Assembly: GCF_030580955.1 (NCBI RefSeq)
Contig: NZ_JAUQON010000001.1
Span: 310,001-374,000 of the forward strand
DNA from: Hymenobacter convexus
GTDB lineage: Bacteria > Bacteroidota > Bacteroidia > Cytophagales > Hymenobacteraceae
Reading direction: 5' to 3'
Length of the DNA: 64,000 nt
The first letter of the stretch is position 1. Each line of letters begins with the position of its first letter. Positions 16,485 to 26,400 of this stretch are shown piece by piece. A program made the translations under genes and the position numbers. Under the pieces are notes generated by a model. It saw only the letters and a list, made by a program, of their open reading frames with translations. It searched no databases and was not told the origin of the DNA.

Positions 16485-18905
16485 CTAATACACTTTAATC
16501 GGCCGGCTGAAGCTGTTGTTGCTTTCCAGCCACTCACTGATGGCGTTGCTGCCATCAACCACGGCGCCCACGGTGAAGGTGCCGCTGGCGGTGGGTTTCC
16601 AGTTGTTGGTGGTGGCGGGCAGCAGGCGGGCCTGGCCGGGCAGCAGCGGCCGCGCAAGGCCCTGCAGGCTGCCTACAGCAACTTTGTCGATGGTGAAATT
16701 TACGCCCAGCTGGCTGCCGGTGGGCACTGGTGCGGTGCCCATGTTCTTCACCATGGCATAGAAGGTCACGGCCTGGCCGGGCCGGGGGTAGCGCGGCACC
16801 GTGAACACCTGCGTTACCTTCAAATCGGGCTTGGCGGCGCCGGCTTGCAGCGTGAAGGCACCGCCCAGGGGCAGCTTATCTGAGGCGCTGCCCACGTTGA
16901 ACGTGTAGGCGCCGGGGTGCACTTCGTAGGCTTTGGTTTGCTCGTTCCAGAAATAGAAGTCCTCGGCCGAAAGGGTGAAGGTGACCGTCTTCTTCTGCTT
17001 CGGGGCCAGGTTGATGCGCTCGAAGCCTTTGAGCTGCTTCACCGGCATGGCTACCTTCGCGGACTTGTCGCTGAGGTAGAGTTGCACCACTTCGTCGCCG
17101 GCCATCGTGCCGGTATTCGTCACGTCCACGCTAATGGTGACGGGCGCGCCGACGGCCACGGGCGCCTTGGGCTTTTGCAGGTTGCTGTACTGGAACGTGG
17201 TGTAGCTCAGGCCCGCGCCGAAGGCGAACTCCGGCTTCATGCCTTTCTGGTCGTACATGCGGTAGCCCACGGCGTTGGCGTCGCGCAGGTCGTCGCTCCA
17301 GGCGGGGAGCTGGCTGTCGCCGGTGGGCATGCTCACGGGCATGCGGCCGGCGGGGTTGTAGTCGCCCAGCAGCACATCGGCCAGCGCGGTGCCGGCTTCC
17401 TGGCCGGCGTAGAAGCTGTAAAGCAGGCCTTTCATGCGGGGCAGGCTTTCGTGCAGGGCCGCCACGCCGCCACTCTGCACCACCACCACCACGTTGGGGT
17501 TGGCTTTGGCCAGGGCCATGATGAGGGCCTGTTGCTGGCCGGGCAGCGTGACGGAGTTGTTGGCGCGGTCGTGGCCCGAGTTGTACTGCTCGCCCTCCTG
17601 GGTGCTGTCGAGGCCGGCGGCGAAAATCACCACGTCCGACTTCCGGGCCAGCTCGCGCGCCATTTTGAAGCCGCTGGTGTCGGCGCTGTTCATGTCGCAG
17701 CCTTTCAGGAAGGAGATTTTATCGACGCCCAGCTTAGTTTCCAAGCCCTGTTTCAGACTCACGGAGTAAGGCGGGCTGGTTTCGGAGCTGCCGTAGCAGT
17801 TCAGGTTGCCCTTGTCGGCGTTGGGGCCGATGAGGGCGATGCGCTTCACGGCGGCCTTTTTTAAGGGGAGAATATTGCCCGCGTTTTTGAGCAGAATAAT
17901 GGACTCGCGGGCCGCCTGCTGGTTGAGCTTGGTGTGGGCCGGCGTGTTGGCATCGGCCTTGCTGCCTTTGGGGTAGTAGTCGAGCAGGCCGACCATAATT
18001 TTGGTGCGCAGCACGTTGCGCACGGCCGCATCGATGGCCGTCATCGGCACGGCGCCGCTGGCCACCAGGCCGGGCAGGTCCTTGAGGTAGTCGTCGGAGC
18101 CCATGCACACGTCGTTGCCGGCCAGAATGGCCTTCTTCGTGTCATGCACCGCGTCCCAGTCCGACACCACGTAGAACGGGAAGCCCCACCGCTCACGCAG
18201 CACCGTGTTCAGCAAATACGGGCTTTCGGCAGCGTGCTCGCCGTTGATGAGGTTGTAGGCCGACATCACGCTCAGCACCGCCCCTTCCTGCACCACGGTG
18301 CGGAAGTGGTAACCGTAGTGCTCCATCACGCCGCGGTCGGTGAACAGCTCGTTGCGCGAGTGGCGCGTGGCCTGTTTGCCCTCAATCATGAAGTGCTTCA
18401 CGGTGGCCATCACCGGCGTTTTCTGGATGCCCTTGGCCACGTGCGACTGCACCTGACCAATGAGGTAAGGGTCTTCGCCGCCGCTTTCGGCGCTGCGGCC
18501 GCCGCGCGGGTCCTGCGTCAAATCGATGCACGGGCCCAGCTGCTGCTGCTTGCCAAAAGCCCAGAACTCGGTGCCCATGGCCTCGCCCACCCGTTCGGCT
18601 AGGCCGCGGTTCCAGGTCGAAACCATGCCCATGCCGGTGGGCCAGGCAATGGCTTTCTGGAAGCGCACGCCGTGGGGGCCGTCGTCCATCACAAAGCCGG
18701 GAATTTTGAGCCGGGCATTGTCGGGCGTGGTCATGAAGGTGTTTTTGGTCAGCTGGGCCAGCTTTTCCTCGGTGCTCATGGCTTTGAGGAGGGAATCGAC
18801 GCGCAGCTCAAGGCCCAGGCGCTGGGCGGTGGCGGCGGAGCTGGCGGCTAAGCCCAGCACGGCGCCCAAGGCCATGCGCCGGAAAATGGAAGAGGATTTG
18901 CTCAT
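16485..18905 (-). CDS. GH3 beta-glucosidase with C-terminal CARDB-like domain
   Basis: 806 residues from ATG 18905 (MSKSSSIFRR...), with a signal peptide cut near SAATA-Q. GH3 N-terminal barrel (about 35-350) has KHF at 170-172 and the nucleophile Asp249 in SDWD. The GH3 C-terminal sandwich follows, then a fibronectin-III-like domain, and then an extra C-terminal domain (about 690-806) like the CARDB adhesion module. It should release glucose from the non-reducing end of beta-glucan oligosaccharides, probably in the periplasm. It is the last gene of the PUL, set apart by repeat C2 and a hairpin leader. The upstream in-frame codons to 18983 are mostly leader and are not preferred. Confidence 0.92.
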   Translation of the reverse strand: MSKSSSIFRRMALGAVLGLAASSAATAQRLGLELRVDSLLKAMSTEEKLAQLTKNTFMTTPDNARLKIPGFVMDDGPHGVRFQKAIAWPTGMGMVSTWNRGLAERVGEAMGTEFWAFGKQQQLGPCIDLTQDPRGGRSAESGGEDPYLIGQVQSHVAKGIQKTPVMATVKHFMIEGKQATRHSRNELFTDRGVMEHYGYHFRTVVQEGAVLSVMSAYNLINGEHAAESPYLLNTVLRERWGFPFYVVSDWDAVHDTKKAILAGNDVCMGSDDYLKDLPGLVASGAVPMTAIDAAVRNVLRTKIMVGLLDYYPKGSKADANTPAHTKLNQQAARESIILLKNAGNILPLKKAAVKRIALIGPNADKGNLNCYGSSETSPPYSVSLKQGLETKLGVDKISFLKGCDMNSADTSGFKMARELARKSDVVIFAAGLDSTQEGEQYNSGHDRANNSVTLPGQQQALIMALAKANPNVVVVVQSGGVAALHESLPRMKGLLYSFYAGQEAGTALADVLLGDYNPAGRMPVSMPTGDSQLPAWSDDLRDANAVGYRMYDQKGMKPEFAFGAGLSYTTFQYSNLQKPKAPVAVGAPVTISVDVTNTGTMAGDEVVQLYLSDKSAKVAMPVKQLKGFERINLAPKQKKTVTFTLSAEDFYFWNEQTKAYEVHPGAYTFNVGSASDKLPLGGAFTLQAGAAKPDLKVTQVFTVPRYPRPGQAVTFYAMVKNMGTAPVPTGSQLGVNFTIDKVAVGSLQGLARPLLPGQARLLPATTNNWKPTASGTFTVGAVVDGSNAISEWLESNNSFSRPIKVY

Positions 18906-18950
18906 AAAAGAAGGAAAGTCGGAGGGCAGGAATAGGCGCCAGATGCCGCA

Positions 18951-19004
18951 GAAGGAACGGGCCGGACTGGGGCTCACCAACAAATCCAGCGGGCCCGTTC
19001 CTTC
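18951..19004 (-). promoter_or_regulatory. hairpin in the leader of the GH3 gene
   Basis: GAAGGAACGGGCC at 18951-18963 pairs perfectly (13 bp) with GGCCCGTTCCTTC at 18992-19004. On the reverse strand it ends 45 bases before the GH3 start codon. No T-run follows, so it looks like an mRNA 5' stem (stability or translation control) rather than a terminator. Function is an inference. Confidence 0.5.
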
Positions 19005-19107
19005 ACTAAAATGCCGGCTTGTCCATTAGCGCGGCATCGGCAACACCGGGCGGAGTCTCACCAATCCGTCGGCGTAGGGGGGATGATATGTAGGATGCTC
19101 TGACGTA

Positions 19108-19214
19108 GCGCCTCACCCCCTGACCCTCTCTCCTCAGGGAGAGGGGGCACCGGAAATGCTTGGTTCGGAACCGTCAGGCTCCCCTCTCTTTGGGAGAGGG
19201 GCCGGGGGTGTGGC
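19108..19214. repeat. palindromic element C2 (CTCACCCCCTGACC type)
   Basis: Begins GCGCCTCACCCCCTGACCCT and ends GGGGCCGGGGGTGTGGC; inner arms pair around GGTTCGG. Same family as C1. It occupies much of the 315-base gap between the GH16 stop and the GH3 start (18906-19220), where no gene was seen. Confidence 0.85.
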
Positions 19215-19220
19215 ACTTCG

Positions 19221-20048
19221 TTAGTTCTTTTTCATGGCATAAAACCGCACGTAATCCACTACCATCTGCTGGGGGAAGGCGGCTTCGTCGATGCCTTTCT
19301 GGCCGCCCCACTCGCCGCCCACGGCCACGTTCAGCAGCAGGTGGAAGGGCTTGTCCCAGGGCCAGGCTTCCCAGCCGGTGCGCTCGTTGCGGGTGGCGAA
19401 ATACAGCTCGCCGTCGATGTCGGCCGTGATGGTTTCCGGCGTCCACTCAATGGCGTAGGTGTGGAAGGCCGTGGTGGCGTCGGGCAGCTTGGTGATGCCA
19501 GTTTTCTGGTTGTTGATGCGGAAGTAGTAGGCCTTGCAGTGCGTGGTGGCGTGAATCACGTTGGGGTCGTAGCCCACGTGCTCCATAATGTCGATTTCGC
19601 CGTTGTCGGGCCAGCCTTTGTTGCCGTAGGTGTTCTGGTCGGGCAGCATCCAGATGGCGGGCCAGGTGCCGCGCCCGGCCGGAATTTTGGCTCGCACCTC
19701 GATGCGGCCATAGGTCTGGCTGCCGCCGGGGCCGCGCGAGAGCAGGCGGGCGGAGGTGTAGGGGTTGGCCGCTACCAGCGCCTCCTTGCGGGCTTCCACT
19801 ATCAGGTGGCCGCCTTCCACGCGGGCGTTTTGGAGGCGCCGGCGGGTGTAGTACTGCTCCTCCTTGTTGCCCCAGCCGCTGCCGCCCACGTCGTAGGTCC
19901 ACTTCGTCGAGTCGGGCAGGCCGGTGTAGTTGAACTCGTCGCTCCACACCAGCTTGGTGAAGGTATAGCGCGGCTTGGCGGGCGGCGCGGCGGCCGGTAG
20001 TTCGGAAGGGCCCAGCCATAAGAGGCCGGAAAGAAAGATGGAAATCAT
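19221..20048 (-). CDS. GH16 beta-glucanase (laminarinase type)
   Basis: 275 residues, with a signal peptide (about 1-21). The GH16 fold covers nearly all the protein: WSDEFN near the start, the TWPAIWML strand, and the catalytic signature GEIDIMEH with nucleophile Glu151, assisting Asp153 and acid/base Glu156. The E-[IL]-D-[IL]-x-E form without an extra residue is typical of bacterial laminarinases and lichenases, which cut beta-1,3 or mixed beta-1,3/1,4 glucans internally. No lipobox is seen, so it is probably periplasmic or secreted. It sits in the PUL behind a second GH16 with which it shares the overall layout, probably an old duplication. Confidence 0.93.
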   Translation of the reverse strand: MISIFLSGLLWLGPSELPAAAPPAKPRYTFTKLVWSDEFNYTGLPDSTKWTYDVGGSGWGNKEEQYYTRRRLQNARVEGGHLIVEARKEALVAANPYTSARLLSRGPGGSQTYGRIEVRAKIPAGRGTWPAIWMLPDQNTYGNKGWPDNGEIDIMEHVGYDPNVIHATTHCKAYYFRINNQKTGITKLPDATTAFHTYAIEWTPETITADIDGELYFATRNERTGWEAWPWDKPFHLLLNVAVGGEWGGQKGIDEAAFPQQMVVDYVRFYAMKKN

Positions 20049-20232
20049 AGCGAAAGGTACCGGCCAGCGGCCGGGGTGGGCACACGGTGGGTGTCAGGAA
20101 ATACCATCGGGGGCAGCCACACGCGGCCTGTCCGAGCCGAGCGCAGCCGCCACCCTATCCGGCGGGTCGAAATTCCCACCAAGTCCCGACCGGATTGGTA
20201 ATGAGCAAGCCGGTGGGCCTGCTCCATTGTAA

Positions 20233-21105
20233 TCAGTTGTATTGGTAAAAGCGCACGTAGTCGACCTGCATCATTTGCGGGAAGACGGTGGTGGCATCGG
20301 GGTTGCCGTCGAAATCGCCGCCCACGGCCACGTTCAGAATCGTGAAAAAGGGGTTGTTGAACGGAAACGGATTGGCGTCGCTGGCCGTGAAGGTGTAGTA
20401 CAGCTGGCTGTCGATGTAAAAGCGCAGCAGGTCCTTGCTCCGCACCACCGAGTAGATGTGAAAGCCGGCCGCCAGGTCATAGGGCTGCGCCTGGGTGACG
20501 CCCTTGTAGCGGTGGTCGGCGCCGTTGTTGCCAAAGTGCATGGTGGACAGGAACTGGCGCGAATTGCTGCCGCGCACTTCCATGATGTCGATTTCGCCGC
20601 ACACCGGCCAGTTGTTCTGGTCGATGTCGGCCCCCAGCATCCAGATGGCTGGCCACACGCCTTTGCCGGTGGGCACCTGCGCCCGCACATCGAGGCGGCC
20701 AAACTGGAACGTCTTTTTGCCCTTGGTCAGGATGCGGCCCGAGGTGTAGGAATTGCCGGTGGGCGTGGTCTTGATGGCCTTAATCACCAGGTTGCCGCCG
20801 CTCAGGTACACGTTGTCGGTCGAGTTGGTGTAGGTTTCGAGCTCGTTGTTGCCCCAGCCGCCGCCGCCCAGGTCGTAGGTCCACTTGGTGGCGTCGAGGC
20901 TGGTGCCGTCGAACTCGTCGTTCCACACCAGGTTGGAGTAGTCGGCGAAGTTGCGGGCCTCCTCGTTCACCACCGGCACGGGCGGCGTGACGGGTGCGGG
21001 CACGAATTTGCTTGAGCTTTCGGTGCAGCCCAGCAAGCTCAGCGCCAGCACGAGGCCAGCACCGAGCCGCTGAGGCGGCAAACCGTGAAAAGAAAGGAAG
21101 GACAT
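20233..21105 (-). CDS. GH16 beta-glucanase, lipoprotein
   Basis: 290 residues. The lipobox LSLLGC places Cys27 as the lipid anchor, so the enzyme is probably on the outer-membrane surface. The GH16 domain has WNDEFDG, VWPAIWML and the catalytic motif GEIDIME with Glu171, Asp173 and Glu176. A surface endo-beta-glucanase is expected to make oligosaccharides for SusCD import, with the soluble GH16 and the GH3 enzymes acting later. It lies 32 bases after the PKD lipoprotein stop, in the same operon by orientation and spacing. Laminarin or mixed-linkage glucan is the likely substrate, inferred from the set of enzymes. Confidence 0.93.
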   Translation of the reverse strand: MSFLSFHGLPPQRLGAGLVLALSLLGCTESSSKFVPAPVTPPVPVVNEEARNFADYSNLVWNDEFDGTSLDATKWTYDLGGGGWGNNELETYTNSTDNVYLSGGNLVIKAIKTTPTGNSYTSGRILTKGKKTFQFGRLDVRAQVPTGKGVWPAIWMLGADIDQNNWPVCGEIDIMEVRGSNSRQFLSTMHFGNNGADHRYKGVTQAQPYDLAAGFHIYSVVRSKDLLRFYIDSQLYYTFTASDANPFPFNNPFFTILNVAVGGDFDGNPDATTVFPQMMQVDYVRFYQYN

Positions 21106-21137
21106 AAAAAACGGAAAAAACGAACGCAGCAGGATTG

Positions 21138-21941
21138 CTACTTCACAATCATTTTCATGGTGAACACCACCCCGGCCGTGGGGCTGCCGGCGCGCAAGGT
21201 CATGCGCTGGGCATCGATGGCGATGACGCGGTAAATCAAATCCGGCGCATCGGTGACCCCGATGAAGGGGCGGGGCGTGGCGCTGGCCAGCGTAATCTGG
21301 GCCAGGCCGGCACCGGTGGCGTTGCCAAAGGTGAAGGGTGTGCTCACGTTGCGCGGGGTGTCGCAGGCGCCGCCGGCCACGAAGGTCTGGCCCTTGGCGT
21401 CGTAGGTGAACGTGTTGCTGGCCGAAAAGGTGTACTCGTCGTCGGCCTGGCAGGCGGGCAGGCTGCCCGCTGCGCCGCCGGCGTAGTACTGCGTGGGGTT
21501 GGCATCATCGGGGCCCACCACAATGGCGGCGGCCACGCTGTTGTCCAGCTTCCAGGTTTTAGAGGTGGTGCCCGTGAGGTAGGCCTTCACCAGCGCGCTG
21601 GTCGAGGGCAGGGTCACGTCTTTCTGCGCCGAGAAGCTGTTGCCGCCGCGGTAGATGGTCACGAGCTGGGCCTTCACGGTGCCGCTGCTGCTGTACACGT
21701 GCGTGGCCGTGGGGCCCGAGGCAATGGTGCCGTCGCCAAAATTCCACTGATATAAGTAGCCGTCGGTGTTGGTGGCCGTGAAGGTGGCCGTGGTGGTCAG
21801 GCCCACGGTGTTCAGGGTGTAGGTGAAGTCGGAGGCCGGCACGGCGCCTTCCAGCGCGTATTCGTCCTTTTTGCAGGACGACGAGAGCACAAGCGGCGCC
21901 GCAAGCAATGCCAAAGCGGCGGCGCGAACAAGGTTTTTCAT
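21138..21941 (-). CDS. PKD-domain surface lipoprotein (SusE-position protein)
   Basis: 267 residues with lipobox SSSC at Cys23. Residues about 35-110 form a PKD-like beta domain (YQWNFGDG, a hallmark PKD motif). The rest is beta-rich and starts with TSKTWKLD, a segment common in SusE/PKD proteins of glucan PULs. It is encoded directly after SusD, where glycan-binding SusE/F-type lipoproteins usually lie, so it probably binds polysaccharide at the cell surface. No catalytic motif is present. The name is by position and domain only; sequence similarity to true SusE was not tested. Confidence 0.8.
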   Translation of the reverse strand: MKNLVRAAALALLAAPLVLSSSCKKDEYALEGAVPASDFTYTLNTVGLTTTATFTATNTDGYLYQWNFGDGTIASGPTATHVYSSSGTVKAQLVTIYRGGNSFSAQKDVTLPSTSALVKAYLTGTTSKTWKLDNSVAAAIVVGPDDANPTQYYAGGAAGSLPACQADDEYTFSASNTFTYDAKGQTFVAGGACDTPRNVSTPFTFGNATGAGLAQITLASATPRPFIGVTDAPDLIYRVIAIDAQRMTLRAGSPTAGVVFTMKMIVK

Positions 21942-21977
21942 GGGAATATCAAAGAGGAAGTGAGGAGGATGCCGGCC

Positions 21978-23474
21978 TTAGTAGCCGGGGTTTTGGGTCA
22001 GGCCCGGGTTCACGTCGCGCTCCGACTGCGGAATGGGCAGCAGCACGTTGAAGGGCTTCACGCCCTTGGCCACGAGCTGGGGCGAGGTGAGCAGCTCGCC
22101 GGTGCGCTTCATGTCGAACCACCGGTCGTTCTCGAAGGCCAGCTCGTATTTGCGCTCGCGCCACACGGCCGTTTTAAAGGCCGCGGCGCTGATGCTGGCG
22201 GCAATGTCGCGGGTGGCCGAAGCCGTGCCCACGGGCAGGCCGAACGAGCGGCGGCGCACCTTGTTGATGGCTTCCAGGCCTTCGGCCGTCGGGCCCACGG
22301 CCTCAGCCAGAATGAGGTATACTTCGGCCAGGCGCAGCACCGGAATGTTTAGCTCCGAGTCCCAGATGTTGGTGTTCACCTTGCCCACAAACCACTTCTT
22401 CACGCCGTAGCCGTTGGGCGAGCCGGGCAGCGAAGTGGGCTGGGTGCGGCCGTCGGGGTACACGTCGCCGGGCTTCCAGATGGTCACGTCGCGGCGCAGG
22501 TCGCCGGCTTCGTAGCCCGCCACGAAGTCGGGCTCGGGAATGTTGAAGCCGTAGCCGCCCTGGGGCACAATGCCCTGGCCGCGCGGGCCCATAAACTCGT
22601 TGCCCACAAAGCCCAGCCCGTCGAAGGTGTATTGGTTGCGGCCGGCCACGTACTGCACCTCAAACAGCGACTCCTGGCCGTTTTCGTTGGCTACCTTGAA
22701 GTTGTCGGCGTAGCTGGGCCACAGCACTTTGCCGCTGCCGCTGATGACGCTACGGGCCTGGGTGGCGGCTTCGGGCAGCTTGCCTTCCGTCAGGTATACC
22801 TTGGCCAGCAGGCCGGTGGCGGCCCACTTGGTGGCCCGGCCCAGGTCGTCGCCGGTGTAGGAGCCATCGAGCTTGGTGATGGCGTCGAGCAAATCCTTCT
22901 CAATCTGGGCGTACACCTGCGCCACCGGGGTGCGCGGAATGTTCACCTGCTCCAGCGTGGTGGGCGGGGTGGTGAGCAGCGGCACGTCGCCGTAGGCCCG
23001 CACCAAATCGAAGTAATACTTGGCCCGCAAAAACTCGGCCTCGCCGATGCTGCGGCGCTGAATGGCCGGGTCGATGGACATGGCTGGCACTTTCTGCAGC
23101 ACAATGTTGGCCCGCCCGATGCCGATGTAGCAGCCGCCCCACAGGCGCGTGGTGAGCGGGTTGGTGGCCGGGATGTTGAAGTTGTCGAGCTGCTGCTGCT
23201 CCAGGCCGTCGCCGCCGCCGCCGCCGCCCGTGGTCGAGAGGTCGGAGCCGATGTCGCCGATGCCCCAGAGGGCGTAGTTGTACTGCCCGCCCTTGCCCAG
23301 CTCGCTGTAAATGGCGTTTACGGCCTGAATGGCGTCGTTGGAAGTTTTGTAAAAATTGGCGTCCGTTACCTGGTCGGTCGGGGTTTCGTCCAGAAACGCT
23401 TTGCCGCAGCCGGAGAGCAGGCCCAGGGCGAGGAGCAGGGCGGCGCCGGTGAATTTGGGAGTGATGGTGAACAT
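21978..23474 (-). CDS. susD: SusD/RagB-family glycan-binding lipoprotein
   Basis: 498 residues. Lipobox LLSGC gives Cys23; the next segment, FLDETPTDQVTDANFYKTSNDA, is the classic SusD N terminus. TPR-like helices follow (GEAEFLRAKYYFDLVRAYGDVP), and the C terminus has the usual WRERKYELAFENDRWFDMKR and LLPIPQSERDVNPGLTQNPGY block. SusD lids the SusC channel and captures oligosaccharide. It starts 21 bases after the SusC stop, the standard pair order. The gene symbol names the family, not a starch specificity; the neighbouring GH16 and GH3 enzymes point to beta-glucan. Confidence 0.96.
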   Translation of the reverse strand: MFTITPKFTGAALLLALGLLSGCGKAFLDETPTDQVTDANFYKTSNDAIQAVNAIYSELGKGGQYNYALWGIGDIGSDLSTTGGGGGGDGLEQQQLDNFNIPATNPLTTRLWGGCYIGIGRANIVLQKVPAMSIDPAIQRRSIGEAEFLRAKYYFDLVRAYGDVPLLTTPPTTLEQVNIPRTPVAQVYAQIEKDLLDAITKLDGSYTGDDLGRATKWAATGLLAKVYLTEGKLPEAATQARSVISGSGKVLWPSYADNFKVANENGQESLFEVQYVAGRNQYTFDGLGFVGNEFMGPRGQGIVPQGGYGFNIPEPDFVAGYEAGDLRRDVTIWKPGDVYPDGRTQPTSLPGSPNGYGVKKWFVGKVNTNIWDSELNIPVLRLAEVYLILAEAVGPTAEGLEAINKVRRRSFGLPVGTASATRDIAASISAAAFKTAVWRERKYELAFENDRWFDMKRTGELLTSPQLVAKGVKPFNVLLPIPQSERDVNPGLTQNPGY

Positions 23475-23495
23475 CGAAGGTGAGATTTTAAAAGG

Positions 23496-26400
23496 TTAGA
23501 AACCCAGGTTGAGGCCGGCCAGGAACACGCGGGCCTGGGGGTAGATGCCGAGGTCGACGCCGCGCGAGCCCACCTCCGGGTCGAAGCCCGAATATTTGGT
23601 GAGGGTGAGCAGGTTTTGGGCCGTCACGTACACGCGCAGTTGCTTGGCGGCAATGCGGTTGAGCACCGTAGTGGGGATGGTGTAGCCCAGCGTGAGGGTT
23701 TTGATGCGCATGTAGGAGCCGTCTTCCACGTAGTAGCTGCTCACGCGCAGGTTGCCGTTGGGGTCGCCGGCAATGGCGCGGGGCACGTCGTTGCTGGTGC
23801 CCGGGCCGGTCCAGCGGGCCAGCACGCGGGTGCTGCCGTTGCTGTTGCCGTAGAGGGCGCTTTCGAGCAGGTAGCGGTTCTGGTCGTAGATTTTATTGCC
23901 CTGCGAACCCTGCAGAAACACGTTCAAATCGAAGCCCGCGAAGCTGAACGTGTTGTTCAGGCCGTAGATGAACTTGGGGTTGGGGTCGCCGATGAAGGTG
24001 CGGTCGTCGGCGTTGATGACTCCGTCGTTGTTCAGGTCCTTGAAGCGGATGTCGCCGGGGGCCGCACCGCTCTGGGTGGCGTGGTTGCGGATGTCCTCGG
24101 CCGTCTGGAACAGGCCGTCGGCCACCAGGCCGTAGAACGCACCGAACGGCTGGCCGGCGTCGTAGCGCACAATCACGCCGCTCAGGGCGCTCAGACCGTC
24201 GTAAGGCTTGCCGGCGCCGAGCGACGACAGCCGGGTTTTGTAGGCCGACAGCGTCAGGTTGGTGGTCCAGTTGAAGCCCGTGGCCCCGCCCTGGAAGTTG
24301 TGCGAGGTGAAGGTGAAGTCCACGCCGCGGTTGTAGGCCGAGGCGGCGTTGCGGTTCACGCTCTCGTAAGTGCCCGACACCAGCGACACCGGCACCGGCG
24401 CAATCAGGTTCGGCGAGGTGCGGTCGTACAGGTCGATGGTGGCCTCGAAGCGGTTCTGCAGGAAGCCTACGTCAATGCCGACGTTGGTTTGGTTGTTGGT
24501 TTCCCAACGCAGGTCGGGGTTGGCCAGGCGCGTGGGCGCGGCACCCGTCTGGATGGTGCCCGCCGCCCCAAACGGGTACTGAATGGCCGAGTTCACCGAG
24601 TAGAGGTAGGCGAAGCGGCCGGCGTTGTTGGGGTTGCCCACCTTGCCGTAGCCTGCGCGCAGCTTCAGGTTGCTGATAACCGGGTTGCCCTTGAGGAATT
24701 CCTCTTCCGAGATGCGCCAGCCGGCCGAAATGCCGGGGAAGAAGCCGAACTGCTGGCCGGGCGGGAAGTTGCCCGAGCCGTCGTAGCGAGCTACCAGTTG
24801 CAGCAAATACTTGCCCGCAAACTCGTAGTTCAAGCGCGCAAAGTAGCTGGCCAAGTGCGAGGTCGGGTTGATGATGCCGGCATTGGCCAGCGACGTATTC
24901 AGCGGTCCGGTGTTAATCACCTGCAAATCATTGCGCAGGTAGCCCGTGCGGTAGGCCTCCACGTTGCTGTAGTTGAAGGCCTGCGCCGACTGGCCCAGCA
25001 GCACCGTCAGCTGGTGCTTGCCGCCCAGCAGCCGCTCGTAGGTAGCGGTGTTCTCAATGAGGTAGCTCGGCGTGTAGGCCGACGTGGCCGAGGCGCCCGC
25101 CAGGTTGTAGCGGGTCGAGTACACGTCGGTGCCCACGCGCAGCTCGGGCACCGTGGGCCGGAACGAGTTGTAGTTATCAAAAATCAGGTCGGCGCCCACG
25201 TTGGTGCGGAAGCGCAGGCCCTTCACCGGCTCCAGCTCGGCGTAGAAAGTGGTGAGGGCCCGGTTGCGGGTAAACTTCTGGTTGTTCAGCGTGGCGGCCA
25301 CAATGGGGTTTTCCTCCACGAAGTTGTCCTGCTGGCCGCGCGGCTCATAGTAGTAGCCGTCGGGCCGGTACACGGGCACTATCGGAATCATGCGCAGCGT
25401 TTGCTGCACCGTGCCGTACTCGCCGCTGTTGGAGGTAATCTGCCGGTCGTTCAGGCTGGTGAGCGAGATGCTGTTGCCGATTTTCAGAATCTTGTTCACC
25501 TGCACATCGCCGTTGGCCCGCAACGTAAACCGCTCGAAGCGCGAGCCCACAATGGTGCCGTCCTGCTGGAAGTAGCTGGCCGACACGGCGTACCGCGCCT
25601 TGTCCGAGCCGCCCGTGGCCGACAGCGAGTAGTTTTGAATGGCCGCCCGGCGGAACACCTCGTCCTGCCAGTTGGTGCCTTCGCCCAGCGCCGAGGGGTT
25701 GCGCAGCCGGTCCACCACAATGGGCTGGCCGGCGGCAATGCGGTTTTCGTTGTTGATGGTGGCGTATTCGGTCGCGTTCAGCAGGTCGAGCTTGCGCCAC
25801 ACCTGCTGCACCCCGCGGTAGCCGTCCAAAGTAATGCCCGATGTGCCGGCCTTGCCGCGCTTCGTGGTGATGATGACCACGCCGTTTGCCGCCCGCACGC
25901 CGTAGATGGCGGTAGCCGAAGCATCCTTCAGAATGTCAATGGTTTCAATGTCGTTCGGGCTGATGGCATTCAGCTGGTTTTCGCTGCCGTTGTCGGGCAG
26001 CGGAAAGCCGTCCACCACATAAAGCGGGTTGTTATTGCCCGCCGACGTGATGCCGCGCACCCGAATGGACGTGCCCGCCGCCCCGCCCGGCGCGCCGCCG
26101 TTCGAGGTCACCTGCACGCCGGCCGCGCGGCCCTGCAAGGCCTGCGTGGCATCGGCCACCGGCTGCGAGGCAATCTCGCGCGCCGTCACCGACGACACTG
26201 CGCCCGTCACGCTGCCGCGCTGCTGGGTGCCGTAGCCCACCACCACCACTTCGTTCAGCTTCTGGGCGTCTTCCACCAGCGCCACGTTGAGGGCGCCGGC
26301 ATTGCTGCTGCTCACCGCCACCGTCTGGGTGGTGTAGCCCACAAAGCTGAACACCAGCGTGCTGCCTTCGGGCGCCGTCAGGCTAAAAGCGCCGTCGGAG

